Shown: positions 49,080 through 60,457 of the stretch, in pieces
Numbering within the stretch: position 1 is the first letter of the stretch
Layout of the letters: every line of letters begins with the position of its first letter
Assembly (NCBI GenBank): GCA_029747015.1
Contig: JAKOGI010000142.1
Location: 2,501-66,500, forward strand
DNA: 64,000 nucleotides
Source: Carnegiea gigantea
Taxonomy: Eukaryota > Streptophyta > Magnoliopsida > Caryophyllales > Cactaceae
Direction of reading: 5' to 3'
The notes under the pieces: model-generated
Told to the model about the DNA's origin: nothing
The model's input: the letters and a program-made list of their open reading frames with translations, nothing else
Databases searched by the model: none
Program-made: the position numbers and the translations under genes

Positions 49080-50129
49080 ACTTACCCGACATTTTGGCCT
49101 TTCCTCCTCGATTTATTTTATTTAAATGTATTTAGAATTAAAGTTATTTAAACTTATTTTAAATTTATTCTGAATTTATTGAGAATAAATTTATAAATTT
49201 ATTTATTAAATTTATTGTGAACTAAACTTATTATTCAAAAAAGAAGTCAAACAGAGTTAGTTCAACTAATGAAATTTTTAAAAATTATTAGTAAAAATTT
49301 TAAAAATTTGGATTTTGCTAGCATTGGTCTTTGAAAGCAAAAAAAAAAATCATTTTAAAATAAATAAATAAATAAAGTTACGAAAGAATTTAAATGAGAC
49401 ACTTTAATACGAGAAAGGTGTCTCAATAGTTTGCAAATTATAAATAATTAACTATCTCTCAAAATCGATCTATTTACTTACATAATAAGACTAATTCTAT
49501 TTGAATTTTTTCAAACTTTATTCCAAGAAGATCTATACAAAATGTGATCGTTGTCGAAAGCACTTTCTTCCATTGCGTTGCCTTTTTTTTTTTTTTTTCC
49601 TGTGTATATCCATAAGCACACAGTTCTCCATGGGGGTTGTTTCCCTACTTTATTTAAAGAAGCTTTAACCAAATAAAGTGAGAAATAGCTTTTTGAATGA
49701 AACAGATTGAAGTTGAAGGGCGTGCGATTGAATTGAATAGAATATAGAATAGAAATATAGAATAGAGAAATGATCAAAAACAACACAACACACAACATCT
49801 TTTTAAATTTTGGGGAAACTGAAAAAGCTAGCTAATATTAATATACAAACCCCAATACTAAAATCAAAAACAAAGTAACTAATGAAGTTGATCGAGAGAG
49901 ATGAAAAGAATAGAAGTGGTGTTTAGTGGGAATAACTATAAATTAAGCACTTCGATAAAGCTACTAGCTAGCTAGCTTCATTTCTTTTTCCTGCCCTTCC
50001 TTCAGAGATTCCCACGGAGAGTATTCCATATCATACCACATGATAATACCATTTACACTGGTTATTATTTGTACAGTTTTTATATCATACTTCTGGCGAC
50101 ATATATTAAGAAAAATTTACATACTCTAT
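49080..50129. other. AT-rich intergenic sequence
   Basis: No gene. 49110-49260 contains TTTAGAATTAAAGTTATTTA-like repeats similar in style to the TTTAGTTCAG element at 20975, but without clear ends. Confidence 0.4.
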
Positions 50130-50378
50130 GGGTCTATTCTTTTCGTTGGAAAGTATAGGTTCATAAATGAGTAAAGTTGGTTGAGATTAGTTGAAGTTGG
50201 TTAAAATTGGTTGATTTTTTTTTTGTTTTTCGTGTTTGTGATGGGTAGAAGTTGATTAAAATAGTGGAAAGCGGGTTAAAGTTGGTTACAGTGGATATTT
50301 TTCCATTGAAATTCGTGAAGTAAGTTGAAGTGGATTGAGATTGATAAATATGAATTTACCAACGAAAAGAAATGGCTT
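50130..50378. mobile_element. Harbinger-like MITE with 10-bp repeats (copy 5, inverted)
   Basis: About 249 bp in reverse orientation relative to copies 1-4. Left end GGGTCTATTCTTTTCGTTGG and right end CCAACGAAAAGAAATGGC. The interior is GTTGGTTGAGATTAGTTGAA-type repeats, the complement of the TTCAACC motif. The target triplet could not be set with certainty. Confidence 0.7.
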
Positions 50379-52195
50379 ATGTTAAGAAATATGTATGAAT
50401 AGCAATCGTACAGCCTCTAAAATATAGATGAACTATTCCAAAAAGTTTGGAAAATTCAGGCGAAGAAGACACACCCATTTTACATAGAAAGTCATGTCCA
50501 GAGTCTGAATAACACAAAATGTAAACTGTGTCGCAGTGATGTACGAAAAAACCAAGATAGATTCACACTCTAGTAAATTAAGTCACAAAATAGCCGATGT
50601 ATTGCTTTAATTAATGTTCATGCAATTTCTCCAAAGAACCGAAAACCGAACCTACGTTTAAGTTTTCCGAGCTATATACAAAAACACGAAAGAGAAACTT
50701 TCTCCTATATTAATTTTGAGACGGAGGGAGTACTTACTAGCAATTTCAGACCTAGGTCGGTGATCGCAGGGCACGTTCCCAATGTCGCAGTAGACTGGCT
50801 GGTAGTTTAGTAATGGTGGTAGCTAGGAGGGAATATGATGGTGGGTTAATATTTGTTAATGTATGCGGGTTATGGAGGAGGGTTATTGAATAATAATGAT
50901 GGGGGGGTTATTAGTGAGGGATGATTAATTAAGGTTTAAGCAAAGGGATTAAAGAAAGAGGGGGAAGCACGAGGATCAAGAGGAGAGAGAATGTCTTGGG
51001 AGGGGAGGGATGGGAAGTGAGGGATTGAAGAGCGGAGGGAAGAGATTGCGAGAAGAGGGGCAAGGGGCAGCTGCTCGAAAGCAGACGTGAAAGCACTTTG
51101 AAAAAGGCGTGGAGGCGGGCGTTGCCTTCGAGGCCCGCTTTTTTTTTTTTGTGAGCGTGCCCACCCCCTTCCTTGCCTTTTTTTTTTTTTTAATTAATGA
51201 TTTAAATCCTATAAAAAAAGTTTGGACCAAAGCAAGATCGAGCACAATCCAATTTTTATAGGGTTTAAGAAAATCTAGATGTAGACGACTTTATCTCTAC
51301 AGATATTCCTACACGTAGAGAGATCGATTCCAAGGTATCTACAAAAAAGGATTTTATAAAAATATTTTATAAAAAAAGGACAAAAGGATTATTCGATTTG
51401 GATACAAGTTAAATCATGTTCCAAATTAGACGACATTTCTACTGGTTCGGGTCGAGTCAGGTGATTTTTCGCTCCGGTCGACTTCGTATCAATTGATGTT
51501 TGGTCTACTAAGTTTTTTCGCGCAAAAATAAATAACTATGTGAGTGCCGGCTCCAGATATGTTAGGGTCGTTCAGTACGAGTTTCAAATCTCGAGTAGAT
51601 TTTAATAAGTCTACTGGAGAAATGGATTTCTTGAGGGGTGACTTTTAACGTTTCTAAGATGACTAAATGCTTTGTTTTAGTGACTTCTTAATTTCAAGAG
51701 CGACTAGTAAGTCATCAAGTAGTGACTTTATTTAGACTCAAACTTAAACAAACTTCCTATCCTTGAATTTGCTTCAGGATTTTGTATTCTTATCATTGAA
51801 TAAAAAAAAAAGATTAAGATTTTGTAATTTTTGCGAGTATATAATAGACAAAGCATTGTGATCTTTAAGATCGATCAAAAAGAAGTTATGCTTGTGCCAT
51901 GCGGGATTATTTTTTAGGCAGGCACTTATGCCTCATTTGGAGTCTGAACCAAAAAATTAGAGATTTTTTTCATGTTTGCCTTTACTTTCTAGCTATAGCC
52001 CCTTCATACTAGAAGAAAACGAAGAGAAAATTCTCATAAATGTGAGGCTTCCGATTTGCAATAATTTTTTAAAAAACATGATTAAATTATATAAACAATC
52101 GATCTTAATAAAGTGTCTATGTGAGATTGTTCTAATCGAAAATTAGCAATTTGAATATCTTATTATTTTCAAAAGAAAACGCAAGTAACCTGATT
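50379..52195. other. Intergenic sequence without a supported gene
   Basis: G/A-rich stretch at 50940-51130 followed by T-runs. 51425-51560 has GGTTCGGGTCGAGTCAGG, a faint relative of the hAT-type MITE at 26883. No conserved protein frame. Confidence 0.4.
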
Positions 52196-52198
52196 AAG

Positions 52199-52541
52199 GG
52201 CACGTTCTTTTCATTGAAAAATATGGGCTAGTAAATTGGTGAAATTGGTTGAGATTGATAAAAGTGGGTTGAAGTGGGTATTTTTTATTGAAGTTGGTTG
52301 AAATAGATTGAAATTGATTGAAGTTGGTTGAAGTTGGTTGAATTTTTTTAATATAATGGGTAGAAGTTGGTTAAAATAGTAGGAATTAAGTTGAAATTTG
52401 ATGAAGTGGATTGAAATTGATTGAAGTTAATTAAAATTTAATTTTTTTATTAAAATTCGTAAAATAAATTGAAATAGATTAATATGAATTAAAATAATTA
52501 AAATTAATAAATTTAAACTTACTAAGAAAAAGAACAGGACC
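52199..52541. mobile_element. Harbinger-like MITE with 10-bp repeats (copy 6, inverted)
   Basis: 343 bp, reverse orientation. Ends GGGCACGTTCTTTTC and GAAAAAGAACAGGACC, flanked by TAA on both sides (52196-52198, 52542-52544). The interior runs GATTGAAATT, GATTGAAGTT, GGTTGAAGTT, GGTTGAATTT in ten-base steps. With copies 2 and 3 this is one of the clearest TTA/TAA target duplications. Confidence 0.8.
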
Positions 52542-52544
52542 TAA

Positions 52545-53090
52545 ATTAAATTAATTGAATGTGCTCCTTTTATGTTGTTGTGAGAAGAAAGGGATGTCAT
52601 GGGTCATGAGTCATGACCATCCAATAACTGTGTGACGTAGACATATGGGTGGGCCAATGAGGGAATGTTTGTCTAATTGGAAACATCAAAGTTTAAAACT
52701 CATCACAAAAAAAGTTTAGCATCATCAAACGTCTTTCATAATGGAATATTAGCTCCTAGTTCAGTTGGTCAACAAATTACCGCATTCCTTATTCATTATT
52801 CATTATTTCATAGAGGCTACAGAATCTCGTTCACGATATATGTTAATCATTAAGAAACCTACTCAATCAAAAACTTAAAACAGTTGGTATAAGTGTCCTT
52901 CGGACTAGAAGTCGGAATCTTAGAAAGACCCTCTTTGGTATTGCAAGCAATACTTAATTAGGAAGATACTGAGAACCGAATCATAAACTCTAATTGACGC
53001 AATCCAAAAAAAGGAATTTATTTAATCAAAGTTTTGAAGTAATGTAGTTAAATACACGAGAACATATGACTTCGTAAATATGCAATAGAG
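52545..53090. other. AT-rich intergenic sequence
   Basis: Nothing recognised. Confidence 0.45.
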
Positions 53091-53094
53091 AAAG

Positions 53095-53330
53095 ATCCTG
53101 TTTGGCAAACAGCTGTTAGCTGTTTATATTAGCTATTAGCTGTTAACTGTTTGAATTAGCTGTTTGTAGAAAAATTTGATGAGATTAGCTATTTCTAACA
53201 AAGTTGTGAGACAAGAAGCTAATTCCCTAAAAAGCTACTCTACCAAACACCTAAATTAGTCTTTTTACTAGGTCAAACAGCTAATTTTGGTACAAAAAAC
53301 TCTCTAAAAAATTGTTTATCAAACACCCCC
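53095..53330. mobile_element. MITE of the GTTAGCTGTTTG family
   Basis: About 236 bp. CCTGTTTGGCAAACAGCTG at the left and TTGTTTATCAAACACCCCC at the right are inverted, with AAAG on both sides (53091-53094, 53331-53334). The left half matches the reverse complement of the right part of 32646-33418 in order, including TTAGCTATTTCTAACAAAG. Confidence 0.6.
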
Positions 53331-53609
53331 AAAGTCATATTCATCCTCAAGTCACACTCAATAATGGTTTTTTCAAATCCAGATTTAGGATGAGTAGTCT
53401 AAATGTATATAGGGCGATACGTTTGTGGCTTGGACATGGTAGTATATGTAGATTAGTTGAAATAATACATGCACGGACCAACTCACCTAGTTCTAGCTTA
53501 AGTGATCATTTGGTTTGCCCTTTTCTATTGATATATATACATGTATCAGAATTGTGTTACTGCTAATTGGGGCATATATATCTTCTAGAGTACAAAACCA
53601 TTATTGGGC

Positions 53610-54430
53610 TCTCAAAAGTTAGTTTAATTTTTTTTCGTTGGGATTGTTATTGAACATGATATTAGAACATATCTGAACAAGAGGTTATATGTTCGAATCT
53701 TAGCACTTTAGCAGCCCTTCTATCAAATCATTGAACAAAACTCCTGCACCTTTGTAATCTTGAACATGAGACCAGTGACCATCTTCTTGCAACATGTAGT
53801 ATGTCCTGGAGAATTTGGTGAAGATGCTCTCAAGGGTAGAGCCCTAATATTGCAATGCCCATTAGCTTGAAAGATCTATTTGAAATACAGTTGAATGTCA
53901 AATGCAAGAGCAAGATCCAAAACAAATTTGGATTGCACCATTCTTCTCAACAACTTGAATTGGTCTATTTGGAAGGAAAGGAATGGGATTATTTTTGAAG
54001 ACGTTTCTCTTTACATTAAAGATTGATCTGGCAGATTAAGTATCAAGTTGGCTTTTAGATGAACTCTTGGCAAGATAAGCTTGGGTATGGCATTGTTGAT
54101 GTTGCGAGGATCTTTAATGAGATTTGTGGTTATAGTTAGTTACTTGTACTTAAAATTCTACTTTTACATGTAGTAGTAGTCTTGTTCATTATCTCTCAAT
54201 TAATCGAAAAAAATCAAATCATTGAACAAGGTAAGGGGATGTTTATAACATCTACTCGTCTAGCCGTATTCAAATGAAGAGGCGTGTCAGAGTATAAAAC
54301 ATAATTTCCTAAGCCTTAAACCATCATCTTAATTTTTTAGGTTAGATGGTTTTTGAACAAAATCAGTGGTTGGTTTATGTTTTTGCTGTTGAGCACTGGT
54401 GATGCTGTATAATTAAGTTGAACAAAAGGT
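53610..54430 (+). repeat. SINE-like unit split by a LINE insertion
   Basis: Left part: TTAGTTTAATTTTT, TTATTGAACATGATATTAGA, GTTCGAATCTTAGC. Right part: AAGGGGATGTTTATAACATC, AGAGGCGTGTCAGAGTATAA, CTTAAACCATCATCTTAA. Together they rebuild one unit of the family seen in tandem at 10480-11165. The break at 53739-54212 is a retroposon. Confidence 0.6.
53739..54212 (+). mobile_element. 5'-truncated LINE with 17-bp target-site duplication
   Basis: 474-bp insertion. ATCAAATCATTGAACAA stands on both sides (53722-53738 and 54213-54229), and the insertion ends in a short A-run. Near 53950 it encodes LNWSIWKERNGIIFED, the tryptophan-rich WxIWxxRNxxIF end typical of plant LINE reverse-transcriptase proteins, followed by stops. 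The exact duplication and A-tail show target-primed reverse transcription. The 5' part of the LINE is missing. Confidence 0.85.
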
Positions 54431-54459
54431 TTAAAATTACGAAATAAAAACCATCCATC

Positions 54460-54849
54460 ATGCATATGCATTCATTTTGCTTTCAACATTCTTATTGTCA
54501 CTCTGTCTTAGTTTTGTTTGAATCAAATTATTTCTATGGCTACCCTCCACCCATTCTAATTTTACTTGTACAAATTAATGAAAACTTTCAAGCTACTCTG
54601 CAGATCTACGAAGATGAGGGTTATCCTTCAAAGTTTTTTGTTTCAGATCGAGAGCGTCAATTTTCAGAGTACAACCACATGTGGAACTCAACGTTTCCAG
54701 TAGTACCAGTTGCTGCATACTTTTTTTTTTTTTTTTTTTTAAACAATGGTAAATATGGGTTATCTATTGGACTCTCTATCTCAGGGAAAAATCCAACGAG
54801 TCAACTAGTCCAGAAGAATACATATATATGTGTCGAGCTAGCTAGATAG
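54460..54849 (+). pseudogene. Possible exon fragment of an unknown gene
   Basis: Within this frame, about 54600-54720 encodes IYEDEGYPSKFFVSDRERQF and then SEYNHMWNSTFPVVPVAAY, which has balanced codon use and reads like real protein. It follows an acceptor-like CTACTCTGCAG and stops being convincing at a T20 run. I do not recognise the family. It may be a captured or relic exon. The residues before and after look random. Confidence 0.3.
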
Positions 54850-57800
54850 CTAGTCATCAAAACTGAAACTAAAGGTTGCAAAAAAAATCCAATTTTATTT
54901 AATAAAGAAATAAGTTAAAAGACGAAAATTTTCATTTTGATCCCTATACGTATACCCTATCGCCAATAGAAACCAAGACATGTCACAAATAAAGGCTTTA
55001 AGTGAGATTGTACAATTATGTGAAAAATGTGACCACATTATCTTGTGCCATAACTAAAGGGAACTTTTTGTACGTGTTTTATGAGCAAAAGTTCATCAAT
55101 GCAACCTAATAATGTTGGGGTGGTAGTGTGGTACCATGCCTAGGGATCCAATCACTCATGTGGCATGATGCATGCAACACATTTTCTATGTTTCATCCCC
55201 TTTTTCTTTTTTTTCAATGTTAATTGAAAGATATGTGATTGTCATTTTTTGTCTCTCATTATTTGCTAATTTAAGGAAACAATCATGCTCTTCTATCCCA
55301 TGGCAGAAAATTTATTTTAAAAAAAAATACACCGTCGTATTTTCTTCTAGAAAATTCTTGAATTTTAGATTGTAAACTCGATTATATATATATATATATA
55401 TATATATATGCATGTCATTTGCTTGAAGATGGTGAAGCATGGCCTACCCAAAGGGATAACTCACATGGAGGGGATCAGCTTTGATGCAACAATATCTTTT
55501 GTGTGATTAAAAAAAAGTTGCAGTGTCATGATCAAATGATGAACAAAAGGACAATATAATTTTTCCCAAGTACATAAAAATATATAAATAAGTAAAGGCA
55601 AGGCAAAAAGCAAAGAAAAAGAAAAGAAAAGAAAAGAAAAGAAAGGCATATTAATTGATATGAAGTAGTAGGGTTGAGCTGGTAAAAGAGGCTCAATAGT
55701 TCATGCAAGTAAGTGAAGTAAGACCATTACTACTTTGTGCGATGATAACTGAAATGACCAGCCCCTATTCTTTAATCCATTTTGTCTGTACCAATAACCA
55801 TGCATACAATTAATTACTTACCCACTTATCATTGTCAATAGAGTGTCTGTCATTTGCTAAGGATGATTATACGTGTTTTACTGCAAGATATTCTTAAATA
55901 TTTTACTGTAAGATGATAACTTAGATTAATATATTTTATGATTTAAAAATATCAAATTTTCATTAATTATAATTTATTATGAGTTATAAAGTTTTAATAT
56001 TCATTAGTTACGCCGACAAATATAAACTAATACCCTAATTGGATCAACTCCAACTGCGAAGGCATATCATATGTACAAAACGATTAATTACTTTACACAG
56101 TTTATAAATTTTAACATCCTTACACTATTCAATCATTTTTTTTCAATTTAATATGCGATAAGATATATTTTAAGTGAAAATAAGACACTTAAAAATGTCT
56201 TGTACCAAGACACTTATCATTTTATATTTGCTAATTACTAGCGGTTAACTATTAGCAGATTAATTATGTTCGCTTGATATGTTAGATATTAGATATGTTA
56301 ACTTTAATCATAATTGTTTATGCAGAAAGTGTTCACGAAATTAGCTACTTCTGAAAAAGTATTAAATAAAAACCTTTAAAGTTCAATTTTTAAAAAAAAC
56401 TAATGATTTGACTTTTTATAAGAGTGAAGTTAATTTATTAAATCCTCCGAATTTGAGGTAAGAAATTTGTATTTAAATGGAAAAAAAATCGTAAAGCATA
56501 AGGGATGACAAAATATTGGAAAACAAATAATTTTAAAATATTTACCTTAAATTTTCTTTTATAAATTTTATATTTTTGTTCAATTTTTCATATATGAACA
56601 ATAGTGATTATAATGGAATCTTTGACTGACGACTCGATTTATGGCTTATACATAACTATCCTATGATAAAGCTTATGTATGTTTTCTTTAAAAGTGATCA
56701 CATTTTTGTTCTATCTAGTTGAGTGACGGCCCTTTCCAACCAAGGCCCTAGTAACGAATGTAATTTGCAAAAAGGGCGTCGTTCATGAATTTTTTTTTCC
56801 CGATTACTAGGACTTTTAAAGAGCGCTGAAAGTAAGATTGTAAAGATAAGAAAATAAACAACACAAAGACCTAACATAGGAAAAACAACCAACACAATGT
56901 ACGATCCTCATCGGAACGTGCCAAACCACACACAATTTTCTGCACCTTGACAGCATGTCATTCATTAATCAGGTCGAAGCTCATTAGCTTTCATGAGTAC
57001 CTCACTCAGACACAACCCACTCCTACCAAGCACGTTCCGCGGCACATCCAAGAGCCAAATTAAATGTACGCCTATATGGTATGTTCTGTTCAATTTATTT
57101 TCTGAGAATAAATTCAGTTTAATTTTACAAAAATAAGTTCCGTTCAGCTTGGCAAGGACAAGTTAAGTTAACTTAGCTTTAATTTAGTAAAAATAATTTG
57201 AAGAGGACGTAACTTATGTACGAACTAAATGTCTAGTTTAAACTATACATGTATATGATTTGATTTATATACAGTCGAATGTTACCTAATTAACGTTTTT
57301 AATTCCTTCTTTTCTAGGTGTGAACGAAATAAGTAGGTGTGAACGAAATAAAAGTGTACGTCCATGCATATACATATATGCAAGATTTGATTGAACCTAA
57401 CATAGTACTATCTACCCTGTCAAAAATGAAACTTTATCAGTTGATCCATCCAGTACCCACAGTGCAACTAGATTGTAACAATAGTTTTCAATTAATATTC
57501 CTTTATATTGTGAATTCACAATACATATGTAATCCAAAAAGGAATTAGCTTGAACATCAACGAGGGGCCAAAGAGTTGGACAACAACAACACTGTTTATA
57601 GTTAGTGCTTGCTGCAAAAGGATAAAGCCATGTTTGGTGGATATATACATCAGTTGATCCCACCATGCATGCATGTTCATCACAAAACCCTAGAGATGCT
57701 GATGTTCAAAGCAAGTATGAATATTGGTTCATCATAGCTTGGCATATAATTTCAAGATATATTATGATGAGAATTGACAAAGCATGGCCTGTTGTATCTT

Positions 57801-57900
57801 CTTACTTTTTCGCTCAAGGGCATGTGTCCAATTCACCCCAGAGAATATATATAATCATAATTCAGTGTGATAAGACATGGTGCCTGTGTCACCACTATTA
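54850..57900. other. AT-rich intergenic region without a gene
   Basis: Contains (AT)n at about 55384-55409, an (AAAAG)n run at 55616-55645, a copy of the dispersed repeat shared with 32225 (55900-56200), and a TTCAGTTTAATTT element-like patch at 57085-57205. No coding frame with a recognisable motif. Confidence 0.45.
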
Positions 57901-58240
57901 GACCATTTCTAGTATTGAGTTAATTTTTTAGCTCACCACTTCTATCACATCGGTTTGTGAGCCAACATTCTAGTTCACAATTCTCCTTCTATTCATGCAA
58001 GGCTCACAACTTTAGTTCACACAACTTTTGTTTCCATTCTTTTTTAAAATCCAAAAAAAGGAAAAACCAATAAAAATTAAAAAAACAAAAAGCAAGAGAA
58101 AATGGCCAGAGCCAGGTCGGGGCTCAGGGCCAGCCTCGCGAGGCGCGAGGTGGCTCGGCCGCTCCAAGTGGCGCGAGCCGCTCGATGCAGCTTCCGTGGC
58201 GGGCGACCCTCCCGCTGGACAGACTCTTATTGAACTAGTG
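57901..58240. repeat. Element with a GC-rich core in AT-rich DNA
   Basis: 57905-58090 is AT-rich with repeated TAGTTCACAA / TTAGTTCACA words. 58105-58215 is suddenly GC- and CpG-rich (CCTCGCGAGGCGCGAGG, GGCGCGAGCCGCTCG) with partial palindromes. The abrupt change suggests an inserted element or captured gene piece. The 84-codon frame across it is not convincing. Confidence 0.45.
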
Positions 58241-59470
58241 ATTTATGTAATTATGTTACTCAAACTTTTTATTTTATCTTAAATATTTCTAGAAGATATG
58301 TAATATTTGAACATTGGTAGCGACACGCAATCATTCATTTTAGCCAAAAAATGTACAAAATTTTTCCAAGATTTTCCAAGTCTAATGCAGCACCATTGTC
58401 CGACACGCGAAACCTCGACACGAGCAAAGCCAAACCCAAATAATATGAATTTAATTGCATGCACTGGCCTTTTATGAGCCCTAATTGCCTTACTAATTAA
58501 AAAGGACATAGCAAGGGTATAAATATAATTTTGTACTTTTGACAATGTTTATAAATATAGATTTAGCTAGCGACTTTCAATATGATGACTTTTCATATTC
58601 TTTCTGACATAATTGACATGATAACTAGAAAATTTACGAACTAACTTAATATCAGTATGTGTCTTCGATCTAATAGATAAATCAAGGTTGAACCAGGTCG
58701 GTGTACTATGTTGTTTGTTGTTTTGTTTGTTAATTAGCAAATTTGTATTTCACTCTTGGCCTTCTATGACTTATCAATAGTCGGAAAAAAAATATATTAA
58801 AAAAGGCCAAAAGCATGTTAGTTTACCCTAAGTGATCTCTGTCATTATAGTTTGCTTTTCCATTCGGCGAAAGTTGATATGATATGAATGGAAGTATGAA
58901 AGTGCCCTTTGTAGTGGGAGTGCAAGGTTCAACCTGGGGATAATTATTGTGTGATGATAAAAGGTAAGAATAAAAGCAATAACTAGGATAGGTTGTTGAT
59001 GTTTGATTTGATCCTCCCCACTTCATTACACTATTGTTTTTGTTAGATTTAATAGAAGATAAATTTTAGTGGAAAAATAGAAAAGACAGTTTTCTTTTCT
59101 ATCTCTTTTTTTGCATACATTATGTTGATTTTAGTCATCAAAAGATAGCAATCTTTGTCAATATAATTACAATAAAATCTATCATCCTGTTCTTTTGATT
59201 AAAAAATACCATTTTTTTAAAAAAAATCTTGTGGATAATTTTCATACAAAGTAATTGCACTAAAACTTCTATAAATATTCGATGTTTAATTTAAGAATGG
59301 AAACAAAAGTTAGTATAAACTTTTTTATTGGGCTTAGTATTAGTGCTTCACCAATGTTAATTAGAACATTGGGTTTTCTTAGTTCTCTCTATACTTTTTT
59401 TTGACCCAAAAAGAAATAAAACTCAAATATTATTACAGTAATAAACGAATAAGAAGTACGAAATAAAAAA
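58241..59470. other. AT-rich intergenic sequence
   Basis: Nothing recognised beyond A/T homopolymers. Confidence 0.45.
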
Positions 59471-59620
59471 TAATAAGACTCTTTTTTTTATTTTTTTCAA
59501 ATGAGCCACAAATGCAGTACAATACACACTAGGAGGAGGGGGAATCGAACCTGAGACCTAATGTACTCAGGGCATCAAGGTTAACTACTTGCCCAAGATC
59601 CCATCGGTAATAAGACTCTT
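59471..59620 (-). mobile_element. tRNA-type SINE with 13-bp target-site duplication
   Basis: The insert 59484-59607 lies between two TAATAAGACTCTT copies (59471-59483, 59608-59620). On the minus strand it starts near GATGGGATCTTGGGCAAGTA (A-box-like), has GGTTCGATTCCCCC (B box), then TGTGTATTGTACTGCATTTG, and ends in an A-rich tail just before the duplication. All hallmarks of a tRNA-derived SINE are present in 124 bp. Confidence 0.82.
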
Positions 59621-59630
59621 GCATTGGGAG

Positions 59631-59890
59631 TAGGGTGGGCAATGGGTCGGGTACATATTGGGTCAAACGGGTCGGTCCGTTTAAAATAGGACCAACAAAG
59701 GGTCAGGTTATTAATGGATCGGGTCAATAGTGGGCCGACTCATTAAGACATATTAACAGGCTGAACCGAATCGGCCCATTAACAACCGAACCATCCCAAA
59801 TGATTAACAGACCGATCATGACTCGACTCAATCTACTTTATAAACAGGCCAACATTAATCTGATTCGACCTGGTCTATTGCCTACCCCTA
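59631..59890. mobile_element. hAT-type MITE with 8-bp target-site duplication
   Basis: 260 bp. Ends TAGGGTGGGCAATGGGTC and GGTCTATTGCCTACCCCTA are inverted. Flanking octamers ATTGGGAG (59623-59630) and ATTGAGAG (59891-59898) differ at one base. The interior is a partial palindrome of GGGTCGGGT / CGGCCCATTAAC words. Eight-base duplication and TAGGG ends place it with hAT MITEs. Confidence 0.8.
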
Positions 59891-59899
59891 ATTGAGAGA

Positions 59900-60457
59900 G
59901 TGTCAAATTGGATCTTGACACCTAGGTTGATCTACAAAAGGGTAAATTAAGATGAATTAAATGAGGGAGTCGTGAAGAACTATCCCTTCCAAATGTGTGT
60001 GGTGAGTGGTGACCTATGAGGACCAAGCACGCTACGCCTTTACGTAATTAATTGCTAGATGCATTGCATCGTGCACAGGTAGTGCTATATATGAAGCGTT
60101 TTCTTGTGTCGCCATGATTACCCCTCTGGAAAGTAATAAGTATTGTCCACTATTTTTGACCATGTTTTTGGTTTTATTTTGATTTGGTAAAGCCCACAAT
60201 AGTTACCAGAGTCCATGTTTTCTTTTCATGGTTTATTTGAATTTTTTTTTTTTTAATCCATCCACGCTAGTGATGTTCACATATGTAAGACTACTTATGT
60301 TTGAATCTCTGCAGATGTCGTATGAGGGAGATAAATGCTGAGAATTGTTGTTGTTATTTTTCTGCAGTTTTTTTTTTGGGGGGGTGGAATTACAAATGTG
60401 CTCATTATCTGGATTCAGTGGTAGGATGTATGGTTAAGGAAATCACAGTTAGACAAA
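59900..60457. other. Intergenic sequence without a gene
   Basis: Nothing recognised. A short G-run lies at about 60378. Confidence 0.45.

Noticed and set aside
51000..51130. Possible gene promoter or leader in the G/A-rich block
   Set aside because: No coding frame or splice site follows on either strand.
58028..58282. 84-codon frame through the GC-rich island
   Set aside because: Starts in A-rich sequence and depends on the abrupt GC patch; no domain seen.
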